Shown here: one piece after another, positions 39,333-50,061 of the stretch
Layout of the letters: each line of letters opens with the position of its first letter
Numbering within the stretch: the stretch's first letter is position 1
Origin: Rheinheimera pleomorphica
GTDB lineage: Bacteria; Pseudomonadota; Gammaproteobacteria; Enterobacterales; Alteromonadaceae
Assembly (NCBI RefSeq): GCF_011634895.1
Contig: NZ_SIRR01000031.1
Location: forward strand, 62,001 to 126,000
DNA: 64,000 nucleotides
Direction: 5' to 3'
Program-made: the position numbers and the translations under genes
Notes under the pieces: model-generated
What the model saw: the letters and a program-made list of their open reading frames with translations, nothing else
Told to the model about the DNA's origin: nothing
Databases searched by the model: none

Positions 39333-41330
39333 TTAAATTTCCAGTAACGCCTGCTTTAATAAATGCACCTGGTCGCGCAGTGCCGCAGCCTGTTCAAATT
39401 CCAGCTCGCGGGCATGTTGCAGCATTTTTTGCTCCAGCTGCTTAATGTCAGCTTCCACCTGATACGGTGTTTTACCTTTGATAAGCTTCACTTTTTCCGC
39501 CACCATAGGTAAGGATGCCTTAGCGTCCTGGCCCAGGTCCATCACATCGGCAATTTTCTTCGTTATTGCCGTCGGTGCAATACCATGTTCAAAATTAAAC
39601 TGCAGCTGCTTGGCGCGCCGCCGCTCGGTTTCATCTATCGCCCGGCGCATCGAGCCGGTAATGCGGTCAGCATATAAAATGGCCCTGCCCTGCAGGTTAC
39701 GCGCCGCCCGGCCTATGGTCTGAATTAACGAACGTTCAGAGCGTAAGAAACCTTCTTTATCCGCATCTAATATCGCCACTAATGACACTTCAGGAATATC
39801 CAGGCCCTCGCGTAACAGGTTAATGCCTACCAGCACGTCGAACACACCCAAACGCAAGTCACGGATAATTTCCATCCGTTCTACGGTGTCAATATCCGAG
39901 TGCAGGTAACGCACTTTTACACCGTGATCGTTCAGGTAATCGGTTAAGTCTTCGGCCATTTTTTTGGTCAGGGTGGTCACCAGCACCCGCTCACGCTTTT
40001 TCGCCCGGTCAAATGCTTCTGACAGCAAATCATCCACCTGTGTCGCTACCGGCCGGATGTCAATTTGTGGGTCAACCAAGCCCGTTGGCCGCACCACCTG
40101 CTCTATCACTTCACCCGCAGAGTGCTCCAGCTCATAAGCTGCCGGCGTAGCCGAGACATAAATACGCTGTGGCGCTATGGCTTCAAACTCGTCGAACTTC
40201 AGCGGCCGGTTATCTAGGGCCGACGGCAGACGAAAGCCATAATTAACCAGATTTTCTTTGCGCGAGCGATCGCCCTTATACATAGCGCCGATTTGCGAAA
40301 TAGTGACATGCGACTCGTCGATAAACATCAGACCATCGGCGGGAAAATAATCCAGCAAGGTTGGCGGCGGTTCGCCATTGGCGCGACCGGATAAATAGCG
40401 CGAATAGTTTTCGATACCCGAGCAGTAACCCAGCTCGACCATCATTTCGATATCAAACAAGGTACGCTGGCTCAGGCGCTGCTCTTCTACCAACTTATTA
40501 TTCGCCATCAGCTCGTCGCGGCGCTGCTTTAACTCAACCTTTATCTCATCTACCGCCGCAAGAATTTTTTCTCTGGGCGTAACATAGTGCGTTTTCGGAT
40601 ACACCGTATAACGGGTGACGACTTTTTCCACCGCACCGGTTAACGGGTCGAAGATGCTGATACGTTCAATTTCTTCATCGAACAGCTCTACGCGCACGGC
40701 AACATCGTCTGACTCTGCCGGAAAAATATCGATGACATCTCCCCGTACCCGATAAGTTGCGCGCTGAAACTCAATATCATTACGGCTGTATTGCAGCTCG
40801 GCCAGCCGGCGTAAAATAAAGCGTTGATCGACAATATCCCCGACTTTTAAATGCAGCAGCATTTTCATATAGGACTCAGGATCGCCCAAACCGTAAATAG
40901 CCGACACCGAAGCAATAATGACAACATCACGCCGCTCCATCAGTGCTTTGGTCGCGGATAAACGCATCTGCTCTATATGCTCATTAATAGAGGCATCTTT
41001 TTCAATAAAGGTATCAGTTGAGGGCACATAGGCTTCTGGCTGATAGTAATCATAGTAAGAGACAAAGTATTCCACGGCGTTATGTGGAAAGAACTCCTTC
41101 ATTTCGCCGTACAGCTGCGCCGCCAGCGTTTTATTGTGCGCCATAATCAACGTTGGCCGGTTCACCCTGGCAATCACATTGGCCATGGTAAAGGTTTTGC
41201 CAGAGCCGGTAACCCCCAACAGGGTTTGATGTGCCAGGCCAGCTTGCAAACCATCCACTAGCTTATTTATGGCCTCGGGCTGATCACCGGCAGGTTGATA
41301 AGGTGAACGAAGCTCAAAGTCGCGGCTCAT
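39333..41330 (-). CDS. uvrB: excinuclease ABC subunit B
   Basis: Damage-loading helicase-like subunit of nucleotide excision repair, 665 residues. Walker [19 protein letters not shown] (about 36-53), the beta-hairpin [15 protein letters not shown] (about 90-104), DESH box [13 protein letters not shown], helicase motif [11 protein letters not shown], and the C-terminal UVR domain [23 protein letters not shown] are all intact. Its start overlaps the MATE gene stop by 4 bp. Confidence 0.98.
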   Translation of the reverse strand: MSRDFELRSPYQPAGDQPEAINKLVDGLQAGLAHQTLLGVTGSGKTFTMANVIARVNRPTLIMAHNKTLAAQLYGEMKEFFPHNAVEYFVSYYDYYQPEAYVPSTDTFIEKDASINEHIEQMRLSATKALMERRDVVIIASVSAIYGLGDPESYMKMLLHLKVGDIVDQRFILRRLAELQYSRNDIEFQRATYRVRGDVIDIFPAESDDVAVRVELFDEEIERISIFDPLTGAVEKVVTRYTVYPKTHYVTPREKILAAVDEIKVELKQRRDELMANNKLVEEQRLSQRTLFDIEMMVELGYCSGIENYSRYLSGRANGEPPPTLLDYFPADGLMFIDESHVTISQIGAMYKGDRSRKENLVNYGFRLPSALDNRPLKFDEFEAIAPQRIYVSATPAAYELEHSAGEVIEQVVRPTGLVDPQIDIRPVATQVDDLLSEAFDRAKKRERVLVTTLTKKMAEDLTDYLNDHGVKVRYLHSDIDTVERMEIIRDLRLGVFDVLVGINLLREGLDIPEVSLVAILDADKEGFLRSERSLIQTIGRAARNLQGRAILYADRITGSMRRAIDETERRRAKQLQFNFEHGIAPTAITKKIADVMDLGQDAKASLPMVAEKVKLIKGKTPYQVEADIKQLEQKMLQHARELEFEQAAALRDQVHLLKQALLEI

Positions 41331-42676
41331 ACCATACTCTCCTGTGACGTGCGCACCACGGCACGGTTAAACCAAAACCAGGCCAGCGTTGCGGTTAAAA
41401 TATTTGCCAGCACGCAGCCGATAAATAACCCAGTCACACCATACAGTTTACCGCCCAGCCAGGCCAGTGGCACATAAAACACAAATAGCCGGATAACACT
41501 TAAAATCAGCGCACTGCCGGGCTGATGCAGCGCATTAAACGACGAGTTAGTCAGAATAATAATGCCTTGCAAACCATACGCAAGCGGTACTATCCACAGA
41601 AACTGACTGATAATACTGATAACTTCGGCTTCGTCACTGAACAACCTGGCCAGCGGTATGGCGCCAAGCGCCAGCAGCAGATAAATCGCAAACTGCCACA
41701 GCAGCACAAAGCGGGCGCATAAACGATACGCTTGCTGAACCCGCTGCATTAAACCGGCGCCAAAGTTCTGGCTGACAAAAGGTGGCAAGGTCATTGATAA
41801 GGCCAGCACCACCAGGCAGGCGATGCTTTCCAACCGGGCACCAACGCCAAAGGCTGCCACGGCTGCTGCACCATAACTGGCCATAATGGCAGTGAGTACC
41901 CCCATCGCCAAAGGGGTTAGCATATTGGCCCCTGCGGCTGGCAGGCCAATGCGTAAAATTTTACGGCAGATACTAAACAGCGCGGCTGGCGCGATCATGC
42001 GTGTGGCTATCAGGTCCCGTTTTAGCAATAACGCGATAATAAGCACTGACCCCACTATCCAGGAGATCAGCGTTGCAATAGCCGCGCCTTGCATGCCCAG
42101 TGCGGGGATCGGCCCCAGGCCGAATATCAACAGCGGGTCAAGCACAGCATTGACCAGGCCAGAACCGGCCATAATCATGCTTGGCGTTTTGGTATCACCC
42201 GCCGCCCTCAGTACAGCATTACCTACCATCGGCAACACCAATAACACCGCACCGGCAAACCAGATATCCATATACTGCCGGATATAAGGCATTACCTCAG
42301 CACCTGCGCCAAGCGCAGTAAACAAGGGCACGGTACACAGGTAACCGATTAACGCCAGCAAGGCCACCAGCGCCGCCCCCAACCACAAAGCAACCTGGCC
42401 GTCTGTGCGGGCTTCGGTTAGTCGTTTGGCGCCCAGTGCCCGGGCAATAACCGCAGAGGTACCAATGCTTAAACCTATCGATAAACTAATAAGGGTAAAA
42501 GATACCGGAAAGGTAAAACTGATGGCGGCCAGTTGCACTGTGCCGAGCATACTGATAAAAAAGGTGTCGACCAGATTAAAGGTCATCAGGGTGATCATGC
42601 CCACCAGCATCGGCAACGTCATCGCTACCAGCGTTGGTTTAATCGGGTCTTGTGTTAAAGAAGTGGCAGTGGTCAT
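41327..42676 (-). CDS. MATE family multidrug/toxin exporter
   Basis: Na+- or H+-coupled drug exporter of 449 residues with about 12 helices. I start at [19 protein letters not shown] (42676); the frame runs on to 42727 but the extra segment is not membrane-like. Conserved features include [39 protein letters not shown] and [22 protein letters not shown] at 42710-42705 (minus) could be the -10. Its stop codon overlaps the uvrB ATG, so export and excision repair genes share a message. Confidence 0.88.
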   Translation of the reverse strand: MTTATSLTQDPIKPTLVAMTLPMLVGMITLMTFNLVDTFFISMLGTVQLAAISFTFPVSFTLISLSIGLSIGTSAVIARALGAKRLTEARTDGQVALWLGAALVALLALIGYLCTVPLFTALGAGAEVMPYIRQYMDIWFAGAVLLVLPMVGNAVLRAAGDTKTPSMIMAGSGLVNAVLDPLLIFGLGPIPALGMQGAAIATLISWIVGSVLIIALLLKRDLIATRMIAPAALFSICRKILRIGLPAAGANMLTPLAMGVLTAIMASYGAAAVAAFGVGARLESIACLVVLALSMTLPPFVSQNFGAGLMQRVQQAYRLCARFVLLWQFAIYLLLALGAIPLARLFSDEAEVISIISQFLWIVPLAYGLQGIIILTNSSFNALHQPGSALILSVIRLFVFYVPLAWLGGKLYGVTGLFIGCVLANILTATLAWFWFNRAVVRTSQESMV

Positions 42677-43213
42677 AAATACACAGTTATTCCGGCATGG
42701 CGCTATTGTAGAGAAAAGCACGGGCACACACTATGCTAATTTGGCCGTATCTGCCGTTAATAATTGACCGTTTGTCCTTGATACGCACCACAGCCTAAAA
42801 ACAGTTCACAATTCCGCCGTGCTTAATTTGTGCCAGTTCTGCAACCAGTCGATTAAAAAGCCCCCGTGACAAATTTTTGCTAAGCCACTGATTTAACTTG
42901 ATATATATTTTCGTCGCAAGTTGCTTGACCTGCAGCTAAACCAATAACCATAAGCCCTGCCCCCGTTAACACCCTGGCCGTACACAGAGTTATCCACAGA
43001 TTCTGTGGGTAACTCTGTGTAGTGGGCGTGGGGTATAGCGTCGTGCTGTCATAATGCTATCACCAGACATCTGTTGCCCGCTCTATTTTTATATTAAGGA
43101 TAAAACGGGCGGCTTTTTGCGCCTGATCAGGCCAGGCTGGCTGACAATCACTCTGGCTTTGTTCAAACATTACGCAAGTGATACAACAAGGCAAAAATCC
43201 CTGTGGCAAAGTG
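42677..43213. other. 537-bp intergenic region between MATE and tRNA genes
   Basis: No convincing coding frame; a short open frame at 43054-43239 lacks a ribosome site and a recognisable product. It holds the MATE promoter on the minus strand, a 41-bp palindrome at 42981-43021 and, near the end, the approach to the tRNA promoter. Confidence 0.5.
42981..43021. repeat. 41-bp near-perfect palindrome with paired DnaA-box sequences
   Basis: Two 20-bp arms around one central T, with one mismatch. The left arm contains TTATCCACA, a perfect DnaA box, and the right arm contains its inverted variant TGTGGGTAA. It lies 190 bp upstream of the tRNA-Asn promoter and 300 bp upstream of the MATE gene. It could bind DnaA, or form a strong cruciform or RNA hairpin; no replication genes are near. 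Confidence 0.6.
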
Positions 43214-43242
43214 TTGACAGTGGGTATAGCTGGCATTAGTAT
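43214..43242 (+). promoter_or_regulatory. sigma70 promoter of the tRNA-Asn cluster
   Basis: Consensus TTGACA (43214-43219), exactly 17 bp, then TAGTAT (43237-43242). A GC-rich discriminator TGCGCCCC follows, the type associated with stringent (ppGpp) control of stable RNA promoters. The first tRNA begins 20 bp later. Confidence 0.85.
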
Positions 43243-43262
43243 TGCGCCCCGTTGAATGCTGT

Positions 43263-43339
43263 TCCCTAGTAGCTCAGTTGGTTAGAGCGGCGGACTGTTA
43301 ATCCGTAGGTCACTGGTTCGAGTCCAGTCTGGGGAGCCA
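43263..43339 (+). tRNA. tRNA-Asn (GTT), copy 1
   Basis: 77-nt cloverleaf with acceptor TCCCTAG/CTGGGGA (one G-U), D-arm GCTC...GAGC, anticodon loop CTGTTAA with anticodon GTT, and the TTCGAGT T-loop region. CCA is encoded. It is transcribed with copies 2 and 3. Confidence 0.97.
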
Positions 43340-43368
43340 ACAGCAAACACGATTTCAGGTTACACCCT

Positions 43369-43445
43369 TCCCTAGTAGCTCAGTTGGTTAGAGCGGCGGA
43401 CTGTTAATCCGTAGGTCACTGGTTCGAGTCCAGTCTGGGGAGCCA
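43369..43445 (+). tRNA. tRNA-Asn (GTT), copy 2
   Basis: Sequence identical to copy 1 over all 77 nt, including the encoded CCA. A 29-bp spacer separates it from copy 1. Confidence 0.97.
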
Positions 43446-43465
43446 ATTTCTCTGTTTTATTCTAT

Positions 43466-43542
43466 TCCCTAGTAGCTCAGTTGGTTAGAGCGGCGGACTG
43501 TTAATCCGTAGGTCACTGGTTCGAGTCCAGTCTGGGGAGCCA
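43466..43542 (+). tRNA. tRNA-Asn (GTT), copy 3
   Basis: Identical to copies 1 and 2. A 20-bp spacer precedes it. Its last bases form half of the terminator stem that follows. Confidence 0.97.
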
Positions 43543-43561
43543 TCCACAGCTCCCGTTTTTT
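43535..43561 (+). terminator. terminator overlapping the third tRNA 3' end
   Basis: GGGAGC (43535-43540) from the tRNA acceptor end pairs with GCTCCC (43549-43554), then G and six T. Stem formation would compete with tRNA folding, so it acts on the nascent transcript. Confidence 0.6.
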
Positions 43562-43687
43562 CCTCCGTCTGTCGTTATTGCTATATTTATCACTATTTTT
43601 TTGATTTAATTAGCTTTCTATTACGTATACCTAAACTATATTAAGCATTAGGACAAGGAAACTGGTTATGTCTGGTGGTCACAGCTT

Positions 43688-45613
43688 ATGAGAATATTGC
43701 GTACTCTGCTTATCAGCCAATTGTTATCAGCCGTTATTCTGGCCGGTGCCGCTTTGGTTATACTGGTGTTTTACACCCAGCAACAACTGGAATCAGCTCA
43801 GCGTAGTGCCAGGACGGCGATGGAGCAGATCCTCGAACATCATATTACCGGAGATGGCAAAGTATTAAGCCGTCAGCTAGATCGTAGTTTCAGCCTGAAA
43901 AGCCTGCGTGTCAGCCAGCTTGACGGTACCGTACTGCACGAACAAAACCTGAACGGTGACCATGCGCCGCTAGCCAGCTGGCTGCTACAGTTATTTGGCA
44001 GCGAATTTAAAGCGCAAACAGTGCGTAACCAGCAACAAAATATTCAGCTGAGCTACCAGCTGGATTTCAGTGCCCGGTTACAGCAGTTTCAGCAAATGTT
44101 ACTGATATTACTGCTGTTGCCTTTTCTGCTGGGCTGGTTGCCGGTGTTACTGAGTAAAAGCAGCATCAGCCGCAGTTACCGGCGCACCACTACTGCTGTC
44201 AATGAACTGATAGACCGCTTTATTAAAGATCCGCAAAAAGCAGAACCTGACTGGCAGAAAATTCCGGCCGAATTTGCCGACATTAATACCGCTTTGCAGA
44301 AACTGGCGAACTATACCCGCAGTCAATATAACCAAATGGCCAGCAATGCGCATCAAATCGCTGAAGAGGCCTATAAAGATCCGGTCACAGAGTTACCCAA
44401 CCGCAATCGCTTTGTGCAATATTACGAAGAAAACATTCGCCAGAATGAAAACAACGAGTTTGGTGTTTTTGCCATTACCCGCTGCACAGAGCTGCAAACA
44501 TTAAACCAAACCCGGGGTTATCAGGAAGGTGATAACTATATACGCGAAGTGGCTGGCGTCATTAAAAAACTAAGCGGTACCTATAAAGACCATAAAATAT
44601 ACCGGCTTAACAGCTCAGATTTTGGTATTTTATTGCCGCGGGTGACGCCGAAAGAAGCCGAAAATTTTGCCCTGCAACTGCAAAGCCGGCTGAATGAATA
44701 TCAGAAAGTTGCCGAGCTGGACTCCGTTGCTTACACCGGTCTGGTGACTTACGAATCCGGCAAGGCACTTGGCGAGCTACTGGCAGTAGCCGATACCTCT
44801 ATCAGTCTGGCGCAAACTAAACAGTCTAATTCCTGGCATTTACAAAAAGAATCGGCTGGCCTGGAGATGTCCAGTGGCGGCTACGGCAACCAGAACTGGC
44901 GCAACGTGATTGATGATGTATTAAGTAATCACAGAATTAGCTTGTTAGCGCAGTTAATACAACCGTCTAATCGCTCGTCCAAAGCCTATTCTGAAATTCT
45001 GGTGCGTTTTAAAACCCAGGAAGGACAAACGCTGCCTACCGCATCCTTTTTGGCGATGGCAGAAAAGCTGGATCGGATTGTCGCGGTAGATCGGTTAATC
45101 ATTGAAACCGCATTAACAACAATCAAAAATAAGAACTTACAGGATCAGTACTTTGGCCTTAACCTGTCTGCACGCTGCGTGCACGATGACCAGTTTGTGA
45201 TCTGGCTGGAACGGCGTTTATTAAAAGATGCCCATATTGCCGCCAAACTGATATTTGAAGTAACTGAATTTGGTTTGCAACAAAACCTGAAAACCAGCAA
45301 GCGTTTTATTGATATGGTGCACCGGGCCGGTGCCCGGGTAACGGTGGAAAAATTTGGCGTTGGCATTACCTCGTTTAAATTTTTCCGCGATTTAAAACCC
45401 GATTACGTCAAAATGGACGGCAGCTACACCCGTCACATTAATGACGATAAGAACAATCAATACTTTATGCGGCTGATGATCGATCTGGCGCACCGCATCG
45501 GTGTTGGTGTTTTTGCTGAAAGCGTAGAAACCCAGGAAGAGAAACATATGCTGGAATCCTTGTTTATCGATGGTAACCAAGGCTATTACGTCGGTAAACC
45601 TGCCCCACTGTAG
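43688..45613 (+). CDS. LapD-like c-di-GMP receptor with degenerate GGDEF and EAL domains
   Basis: Inner-membrane protein of 641 residues. A first helix (8-30), a periplasmic LapD/MoxY-type sensor region (about 30-130) and a second helix (about 136-156) precede a HAMP-like linker, a GGDEF domain (about 230-390) and an EAL domain (about 405-641). The GGDEF signature is replaced by SSDFG and the EAL reads SEILVRF. The metal-binding DDFGTG motif is EKFGVG, though NLSAR, KMDGSYT and AESVET remain. Catalysis is therefore doubtful and a c-di-GMP receptor role like LapD is favoured. No LapG or LapA is in view. Confidence 0.75.
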   Translation: MRILRTLLISQLLSAVILAGAALVILVFYTQQQLESAQRSARTAMEQILEHHITGDGKVLSRQLDRSFSLKSLRVSQLDGTVLHEQNLNGDHAPLASWLLQLFGSEFKAQTVRNQQQNIQLSYQLDFSARLQQFQQMLLILLLLPFLLGWLPVLLSKSSISRSYRRTTTAVNELIDRFIKDPQKAEPDWQKIPAEFADINTALQKLANYTRSQYNQMASNAHQIAEEAYKDPVTELPNRNRFVQYYEENIRQNENNEFGVFAITRCTELQTLNQTRGYQEGDNYIREVAGVIKKLSGTYKDHKIYRLNSSDFGILLPRVTPKEAENFALQLQSRLNEYQKVAELDSVAYTGLVTYESGKALGELLAVADTSISLAQTKQSNSWHLQKESAGLEMSSGGYGNQNWRNVIDDVLSNHRISLLAQLIQPSNRSSKAYSEILVRFKTQEGQTLPTASFLAMAEKLDRIVAVDRLIIETALTTIKNKNLQDQYFGLNLSARCVHDDQFVIWLERRLLKDAHIAAKLIFEVTEFGLQQNLKTSKRFIDMVHRAGARVTVEKFGVGITSFKFFRDLKPDYVKMDGSYTRHINDDKNNQYFMRLMIDLAHRIGVGVFAESVETQEEKHMLESLFIDGNQGYYVGKPAPL

Positions 45614-45684
45614 CGCGAATCAGTCAAGCCGTGTCGGGGCGTGTCGCAACGCCCCAAACAGCAATACCCTTAGCTTTTATCCGG

Positions 45685-45713
45685 TTGTGTCGATGCCAGC
45701 TTAATTGCATAAT
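45685..45713 (+). promoter_or_regulatory. candidate promoter of the rnf operon
   Basis: TTGTGT (45685-45690), 17 bp, then CATAAT (45708-45713), about 30 bp upstream of the rnfA ATG. Both hexamers are near consensus. An inverted repeat GGGGCG/CGCCCC at about 45635-45660 lies between the upstream stop and this promoter. Confidence 0.45.
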
Positions 45714-45742
45714 ATAGCCCTTATTTTTCCCTGAGCGCCACG

Positions 45743-46324
45743 ATGACTGAATTTCTGCTGTTGTTAATCAGCACCGTACTGGTGAATAACTTTGTGTTGG
45801 TAAAGTTTCTTGGTCTGTGCCCCTTTATGGGGGTATCGGGCAAGCTGGAAACGGCTATTGGTATGTCACTTGCTACTACCTTTGTACTGACGCTGGCATC
45901 CTTGTGCAGTTATCTGGTTGATCATTATTTATTAGCACCGCTGGATTTGTTGTATTTACGCACCTTGAGTTTTATTTTGGTTATTGCTGTTGTGGTGCAA
46001 TTTACGGAAATGGTAGTACATAAAACCAGCCCGACACTGTACCGGCTGCTCGGCATTTTCTTACCGCTTATTACAACTAACTGCGCCGTGCTGGGGGTTG
46101 CCCTGCTTAACGTTAATGCCCGGCACAACTTTATTAACTCCGTTGTATATGGTTTTGGCGCCGCCGTCGGTTTTTCGTTGGTACTGATCCTGTTTGCCGC
46201 CATGCGCGAACGTCTGGCTGCTGCCGATGTACCTGTACCCTTTAAAGGTGCCGCCATTGGTATGATCACCGCAGGCTTAATGTCACTGGCCTTTATGGGC
46301 TTTACCGGGCTGGTGAAAATCTGA
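45743..46324 (+). CDS. rnfA: Rnf/Rsx complex subunit A
   Basis: Membrane subunit (193 residues, 6 helices) of the Rnf ferredoxin:NAD oxidoreductase. The opening [29 protein letters not shown] and [17 protein letters not shown] carry the conserved Cys residues that hold the shared Fe-S cluster with RnfE. Last base overlaps rnfB. In relatives Rsx also reduces SoxR. Confidence 0.97.
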   Translation: MTEFLLLLISTVLVNNFVLVKFLGLCPFMGVSGKLETAIGMSLATTFVLTLASLCSYLVDHYLLAPLDLLYLRTLSFILVIAVVVQFTEMVVHKTSPTLYRLLGIFLPLITTNCAVLGVALLNVNARHNFINSVVYGFGAAVGFSLVLILFAAMRERLAAADVPVPFKGAAIGMITAGLMSLAFMGFTGLVKI

Positions 46325-46875
46325 TGACCTTGCTGACCGCCCTGATAGCGCTTGGTAGCCTGGCCCTGATTTTTGGTGCCGTGCTGGGCTATGCCGCTAT
46401 CCGTTTTAAAGTAGAAAGTGATCCGCTGGTAGAGCAAATTGATGATATTTTGCCGCAAACCCAGTGTGGGCAATGTGGTTATCCCGGCTGCCGGCCTTAT
46501 GCTGAGGCGATTGCTAATGGCGATGATATTAACAAGTGCCCGCCCGGCGGCGAAGCCACTATCCGCAAACTGGCCGATTTAATGGGCGTTGACGCTAAAC
46601 CGCTTGATGCGGCGCAAACCGAAGCGGTAAAACGGGTAGCGTACATTCGTGAAGATGAATGTATTGGCTGCACTAAGTGTATTCAAGCCTGCCCGGTAGA
46701 TGCCATTGTCGGGGCGTCAAAATTAATGCACACCGTACTGGTAGACGAATGCACCGGTTGCGACTTGTGTGTTGAACCCTGTCCGGTTGATTGTATCGAT
46801 ATGGTACCGCTGTCCGCTACGCCAGAGCGTTGGAAATGGGATTTAACCGCGATACCGGTCAAGGTGGTGGAGTAA
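46324..46875 (+). CDS. rnfB: Rnf/Rsx complex subunit B, ferredoxin-like
   Basis: Electron-entry subunit of 183 residues. One N-terminal helix is followed by a four-Cys domain ([18 protein letters not shown]) and two 4Fe-4S ferredoxin motifs, [12 protein letters not shown] and [12 protein letters not shown]. It accepts electrons from ferredoxin and passes them toward RnfC. ATG overlaps the rnfA stop. Confidence 0.97.
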   Translation: MTLLTALIALGSLALIFGAVLGYAAIRFKVESDPLVEQIDDILPQTQCGQCGYPGCRPYAEAIANGDDINKCPPGGEATIRKLADLMGVDAKPLDAAQTEAVKRVAYIREDECIGCTKCIQACPVDAIVGASKLMHTVLVDECTGCDLCVEPCPVDCIDMVPLSATPERWKWDLTAIPVKVVE

Positions 46876-46876
46876 G

Positions 46877-48997
46877 ATGCCAAGTTTATTTCAGCAAATT
46901 CAAGCCGGTGTTATTTGGGACTTTCACGGCGGCGTGCACCCGCCGCCACGTAAGCAACAAACCAGCCAAAAACCGGTTGCGGTTATGCCGTTGCCGGATC
47001 GGCTGTATATCCCGCTGCGCCAGCATATTGGTGTAGCTGGCCAGCTGCTGGTAAAACCCGGCGATCAGGTACTCAAAGGCCAGCCATTAACGGCCGCCGA
47101 TAACTCTATGGCCGTGCCGGTACATGCCCCTACTTCCGGCATAGTGCGCGCTATTATGCCGCATACCAGCCCGCACCCTTCAGCCCTACCTGAGCTGACA
47201 TTGCTGCTTGAGCCCGATGGCCTGGAGCAGTGGCGGCCACGTGAGCCGCTAAATTTTGCCACCAGTGACAAAATGACGTTGCTAAACCGGATCCAGGACA
47301 GCGGCATTGCCGGTATGGGCGGCGCCGGCTTTCCTACTCATTTAAAAAGCGGTGTGACGCAGCCGGTAGATTATCTGATCATCAATGCAGTAGAGTGCGA
47401 ACCCTACATCAGTGCCGATGACTTACTGATGCAGGAAGCGGCCACCACTATTGTCAAAGGCATTGATATTCTGTGCCGGCTGTTAAACCCTAAAGCCGTG
47501 CTTATTGGTATTGAAGATGACAAACCCATCGCCGCCGCCGCTATGATGGCCGCCTGTAATCAGCGCGAAAATTACTTGGTGCGCACAGTGCCCACTAAAT
47601 ACCCATCAGGTGGTGAGAAGCAACTTATCCAATTGCTGACCAACAAAGAAGTGCCTAATGGCCGGCGTCCGGTTGATATAGGTATAGTGATGCAAAACGT
47701 CGGCACCGCCTTTGCCATAGCGCAAGCGGTATTGGACGACCAGCCATTGCTGTCACGTATTGTCACTGTTGCCGGTGATACCCTGAGCCAGCCACAAAAT
47801 GTACTGGCACTGCTTGGTACCCCGGTATCGGCTTTGCTGGATTTTTGCGGTTTTCAGCCTGAATCTTCCCAACGGGTAATAATGGGCGGCCCTATGATGG
47901 GCTTTGCACTGGCCGACTTAAGCGTACCGGTGGTAAAAACCACCAATTGCATTCTGGCACCCAGCGCCCAAGAGCTGCCTGCAGATACAAAAGAAATGCC
48001 GTGTATCCGCTGCAGTAGTTGTGCTGATGCCTGCCCCGCCAGCTTGCTGCCTCAGCAATTGCTTTGGTACAGCAAAGCGAAAGACACGAACAAATTAGCC
48101 GAGTATAACCTGGCTGACTGCATTGAATGCGGTGCCTGTGCCTATGTCTGCCCCAGTGAAATTCCGTTGGTGCAATATTATCGCGTGGCTAAAGCAGAGA
48201 TCCGTGAGCAGCAGCGCGAAGCTTTAAAAGCCGAGCAGGCCAAAGCGCGCTTTGAAGCCCGCAACGCCAGATTAGAGCGTGAGAAACAACAACGGGCTGA
48301 ACGCAACCAGCAACTGGCCGCGGCACGACAACAGCAGCAACTGGCCAGTGGTGCCAGCGATGCCGTTGCAGATGCCCTGGCACGCATTAAAGCGCGCCAG
48401 GCGCAGCAAACTGACGGCGCCGCTGGCCCTGATAAAGCCGTGATCCAGGCAGAGCGCGAACAGAAAAAACAGCAAGCGCGGGAATACCAACAGCAAAAAG
48501 CCGCCGCCAACACTGAGCCTGCGGCACAGCCGGCGTCTGACGCTGACAGCAAAGCGGCTGCCGTCGCCGCTGCCGTCGCCCGGGCTAAAGCCAAAAAAGC
48601 CGCCGACAGTGTGAAAACTGACGACGCCATCAGCCCGGCTACAGCGACAGATAAACCGGCGGCAGATAGCAGCACAACAGACCCACGCCAGGCCGCTATT
48701 GCCGCGGCGATTGCCAGAGCCAAGGCTAAAAAGGCTGGCGCCACTGAAGTCGCCACCTCCCCTGCGCCTGAGATAAGCACAGCGGATACTAGCACGACGG
48801 ATCCACGCAAAGCAGCCGTGGCTGCAGCCTTAGCCCGGGCGAAAGCCAAAAAGGCCGCCGGGCACGCGACTAGCCCAGAGCCGGCTACCGACGCAGCTGC
48901 AGCTGAACAAGCTATTGAAGATCCACGTAAAGCGGCTATCGCCGCCGCCATTGCCAGAGCAAAAGCTAAAAAACAAGCCGACAGTGAGAACTCATGA
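46877..48997 (+). CDS. rnfC: Rnf/Rsx complex subunit C, NADH-side
   Basis: Peripheral subunit of 706 residues with an N-terminal RnfC region, the NADH/FMN-site-like [14 protein letters not shown] segment (about 146-159), two 4Fe-4S motifs ([12 protein letters not shown] and [12 protein letters not shown], about 375-425) and a long Ala/Lys/Gln-rich tail. The tail contains four degenerate copies of an A/R/K-rich repeat. The tail varies in length between species. Overlaps rnfD by 4 bp. Confidence 0.96.
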   Translation: MPSLFQQIQAGVIWDFHGGVHPPPRKQQTSQKPVAVMPLPDRLYIPLRQHIGVAGQLLVKPGDQVLKGQPLTAADNSMAVPVHAPTSGIVRAIMPHTSPHPSALPELTLLLEPDGLEQWRPREPLNFATSDKMTLLNRIQDSGIAGMGGAGFPTHLKSGVTQPVDYLIINAVECEPYISADDLLMQEAATTIVKGIDILCRLLNPKAVLIGIEDDKPIAAAAMMAACNQRENYLVRTVPTKYPSGGEKQLIQLLTNKEVPNGRRPVDIGIVMQNVGTAFAIAQAVLDDQPLLSRIVTVAGDTLSQPQNVLALLGTPVSALLDFCGFQPESSQRVIMGGPMMGFALADLSVPVVKTTNCILAPSAQELPADTKEMPCIRCSSCADACPASLLPQQLLWYSKAKDTNKLAEYNLADCIECGACAYVCPSEIPLVQYYRVAKAEIREQQREALKAEQAKARFEARNARLEREKQQRAERNQQLAAARQQQQLASGASDAVADALARIKARQAQQTDGAAGPDKAVIQAEREQKKQQAREYQQQKAAANTEPAAQPASDADSKAAAVAAAVARAKAKKAADSVKTDDAISPATATDKPAADSSTTDPRQAAIAAAIARAKAKKAGATEVATSPAPEISTADTSTTDPRKAAVAAALARAKAKKAAGHATSPEPATDAAAAEQAIEDPRKAAIAAAIARAKAKKQADSENS
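48541..48984 (+). repeat. four degenerate repeats in the rnfC tail
   Basis: The encoded core KAAxAAAxARAKAKKxA occurs four times about 30-40 residues apart, three of them introduced by DPR. Repeats of this kind can expand or shrink by slippage or unequal recombination. Most copies keep identical AARAKAKK cores at protein level with DNA differences. Confidence 0.75.
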
Positions 48998-50061
48998 GTT
49001 TTAAAATCGCCAGCTCACCGCATCAACGGATTTCGCGCAGCACAGCGCAAATTATGCGTATCGTCACGCTAGCCTGCCTGCCTGGCATCGCGGTCCAGGC
49101 GGTATTATTTGGCTACGGTGTGCTTATCCAGCTGTTGCTGGCCATCGTCACCGCCTGGCTCAGTGAAGCGGCAGTATTAAAACTGCGTGGCAAAGCGGTG
49201 CTGCCAAGTTTAAAGGATAACAGTGCCCTGCTAACAGCCGTGTTGTTAGCGATATCTATTCCCCCTTATGCTCCCTGGTGGTTGGTTGTTATCGGTACGG
49301 CCTTTGCCATCATTATCGTAAAGCAGCTGTATGGCGGCCTGGGCAACAACCTGTTTAACCCGGCCATGGCCGCTTATGTGTTGCTGCTGATATCCTTTCC
49401 TTTGCAAATGACACAATGGCTGCCGCCTTTATCACTGCAAAGCGTTAGCCTGACACCACTTGATGCGCTATGTACGGTATTTAGCCAGTACAGCTGCAGC
49501 GGCTTTAGTTTGTCACAATTGCAAAGCAGTATTGATGGCATAACAATGGCAACCCCGCTTGATACCTTGCGCACCGATCTTAACCGCGGTCTGACGCTGG
49601 ACGAAAGCCTGCAAAAACCGGTGTTTTATGGCTTCGCCGGTGCAGGCTGGCTGTGGGTGAACCTGGCCTATCTGGCCGGAGGCTTACTGCTTCTTCAGCA
49701 AAAAATCATTAGCTGGCGCATCCCGCTAGCAATACTGAGCAGCCTGTTTGTCCTAAGTAGCATTGCCAGCCTGGCCAGTTCTGACACTGTCGCCGGACCG
49801 TTATTTCATCTGTTTAGTGGCGGCACTATGCTGGCTGCATTTTTTATTGCCACCGATCCGGTATCGGCTTCAACTACCAATAAAGGCCGTTTACTCTACG
49901 GCGGCTTAATTGGTCTGTTAGTGTTTTTAATCCGTAATTTTGGCGGTTACCCCGACGCTTATGCCTTTGCCGTGTTACTGGCCAATATGGTCGTACCGCT
50001 GATTGACTACTACACCCGGCCACGCACTTATGGCCACCGCCCGCGGAGCGAACTGAAATGA
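48994..50061 (+). CDS. rnfD: Rnf/Rsx complex subunit D
   Basis: Membrane subunit of 355 residues with about ten helices. It carries covalent FMN; the likely attachment Thr lies in [18 protein letters not shown] (about residues 288-305). Opening [20 protein letters not shown] is the RnfD hallmark. Overlaps rnfG by 4 bp. Confidence 0.95.
   Translation: MSFKIASSPHQRISRSTAQIMRIVTLACLPGIAVQAVLFGYGVLIQLLLAIVTAWLSEAAVLKLRGKAVLPSLKDNSALLTAVLLAISIPPYAPWWLVVIGTAFAIIIVKQLYGGLGNNLFNPAMAAYVLLLISFPLQMTQWLPPLSLQSVSLTPLDALCTVFSQYSCSGFSLSQLQSSIDGITMATPLDTLRTDLNRGLTLDESLQKPVFYGFAGAGWLWVNLAYLAGGLLLLQQKIISWRIPLAILSSLFVLSSIASLASSDTVAGPLFHLFSGGTMLAAFFIATDPVSASTTNKGRLLYGGLIGLLVFLIRNFGGYPDAYAFAVLLANMVVPLIDYYTRPRTYGHRPRSELK

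Noticed and set aside
42981-43021. Chromosomal replication origin
   Set aside because: Only two DnaA-box sequences, no AT-rich unwinding region with repeats and no dnaA, dnaN, mnmG or rpmH genes in the window.
43054-43239. 61-codon open frame before the tRNA-Asn genes
   Set aside because: No ribosome site, runs across the tRNA promoter, and no recognisable protein features.
48178-48951. 257-codon minus-strand open frame inside rnfC
   Set aside because: It is the shadow of the Ala/Lys-rich repeat region; its Ala/Cys/Ser composition reflects the complement of GCC/AAA codons and no domain is visible.
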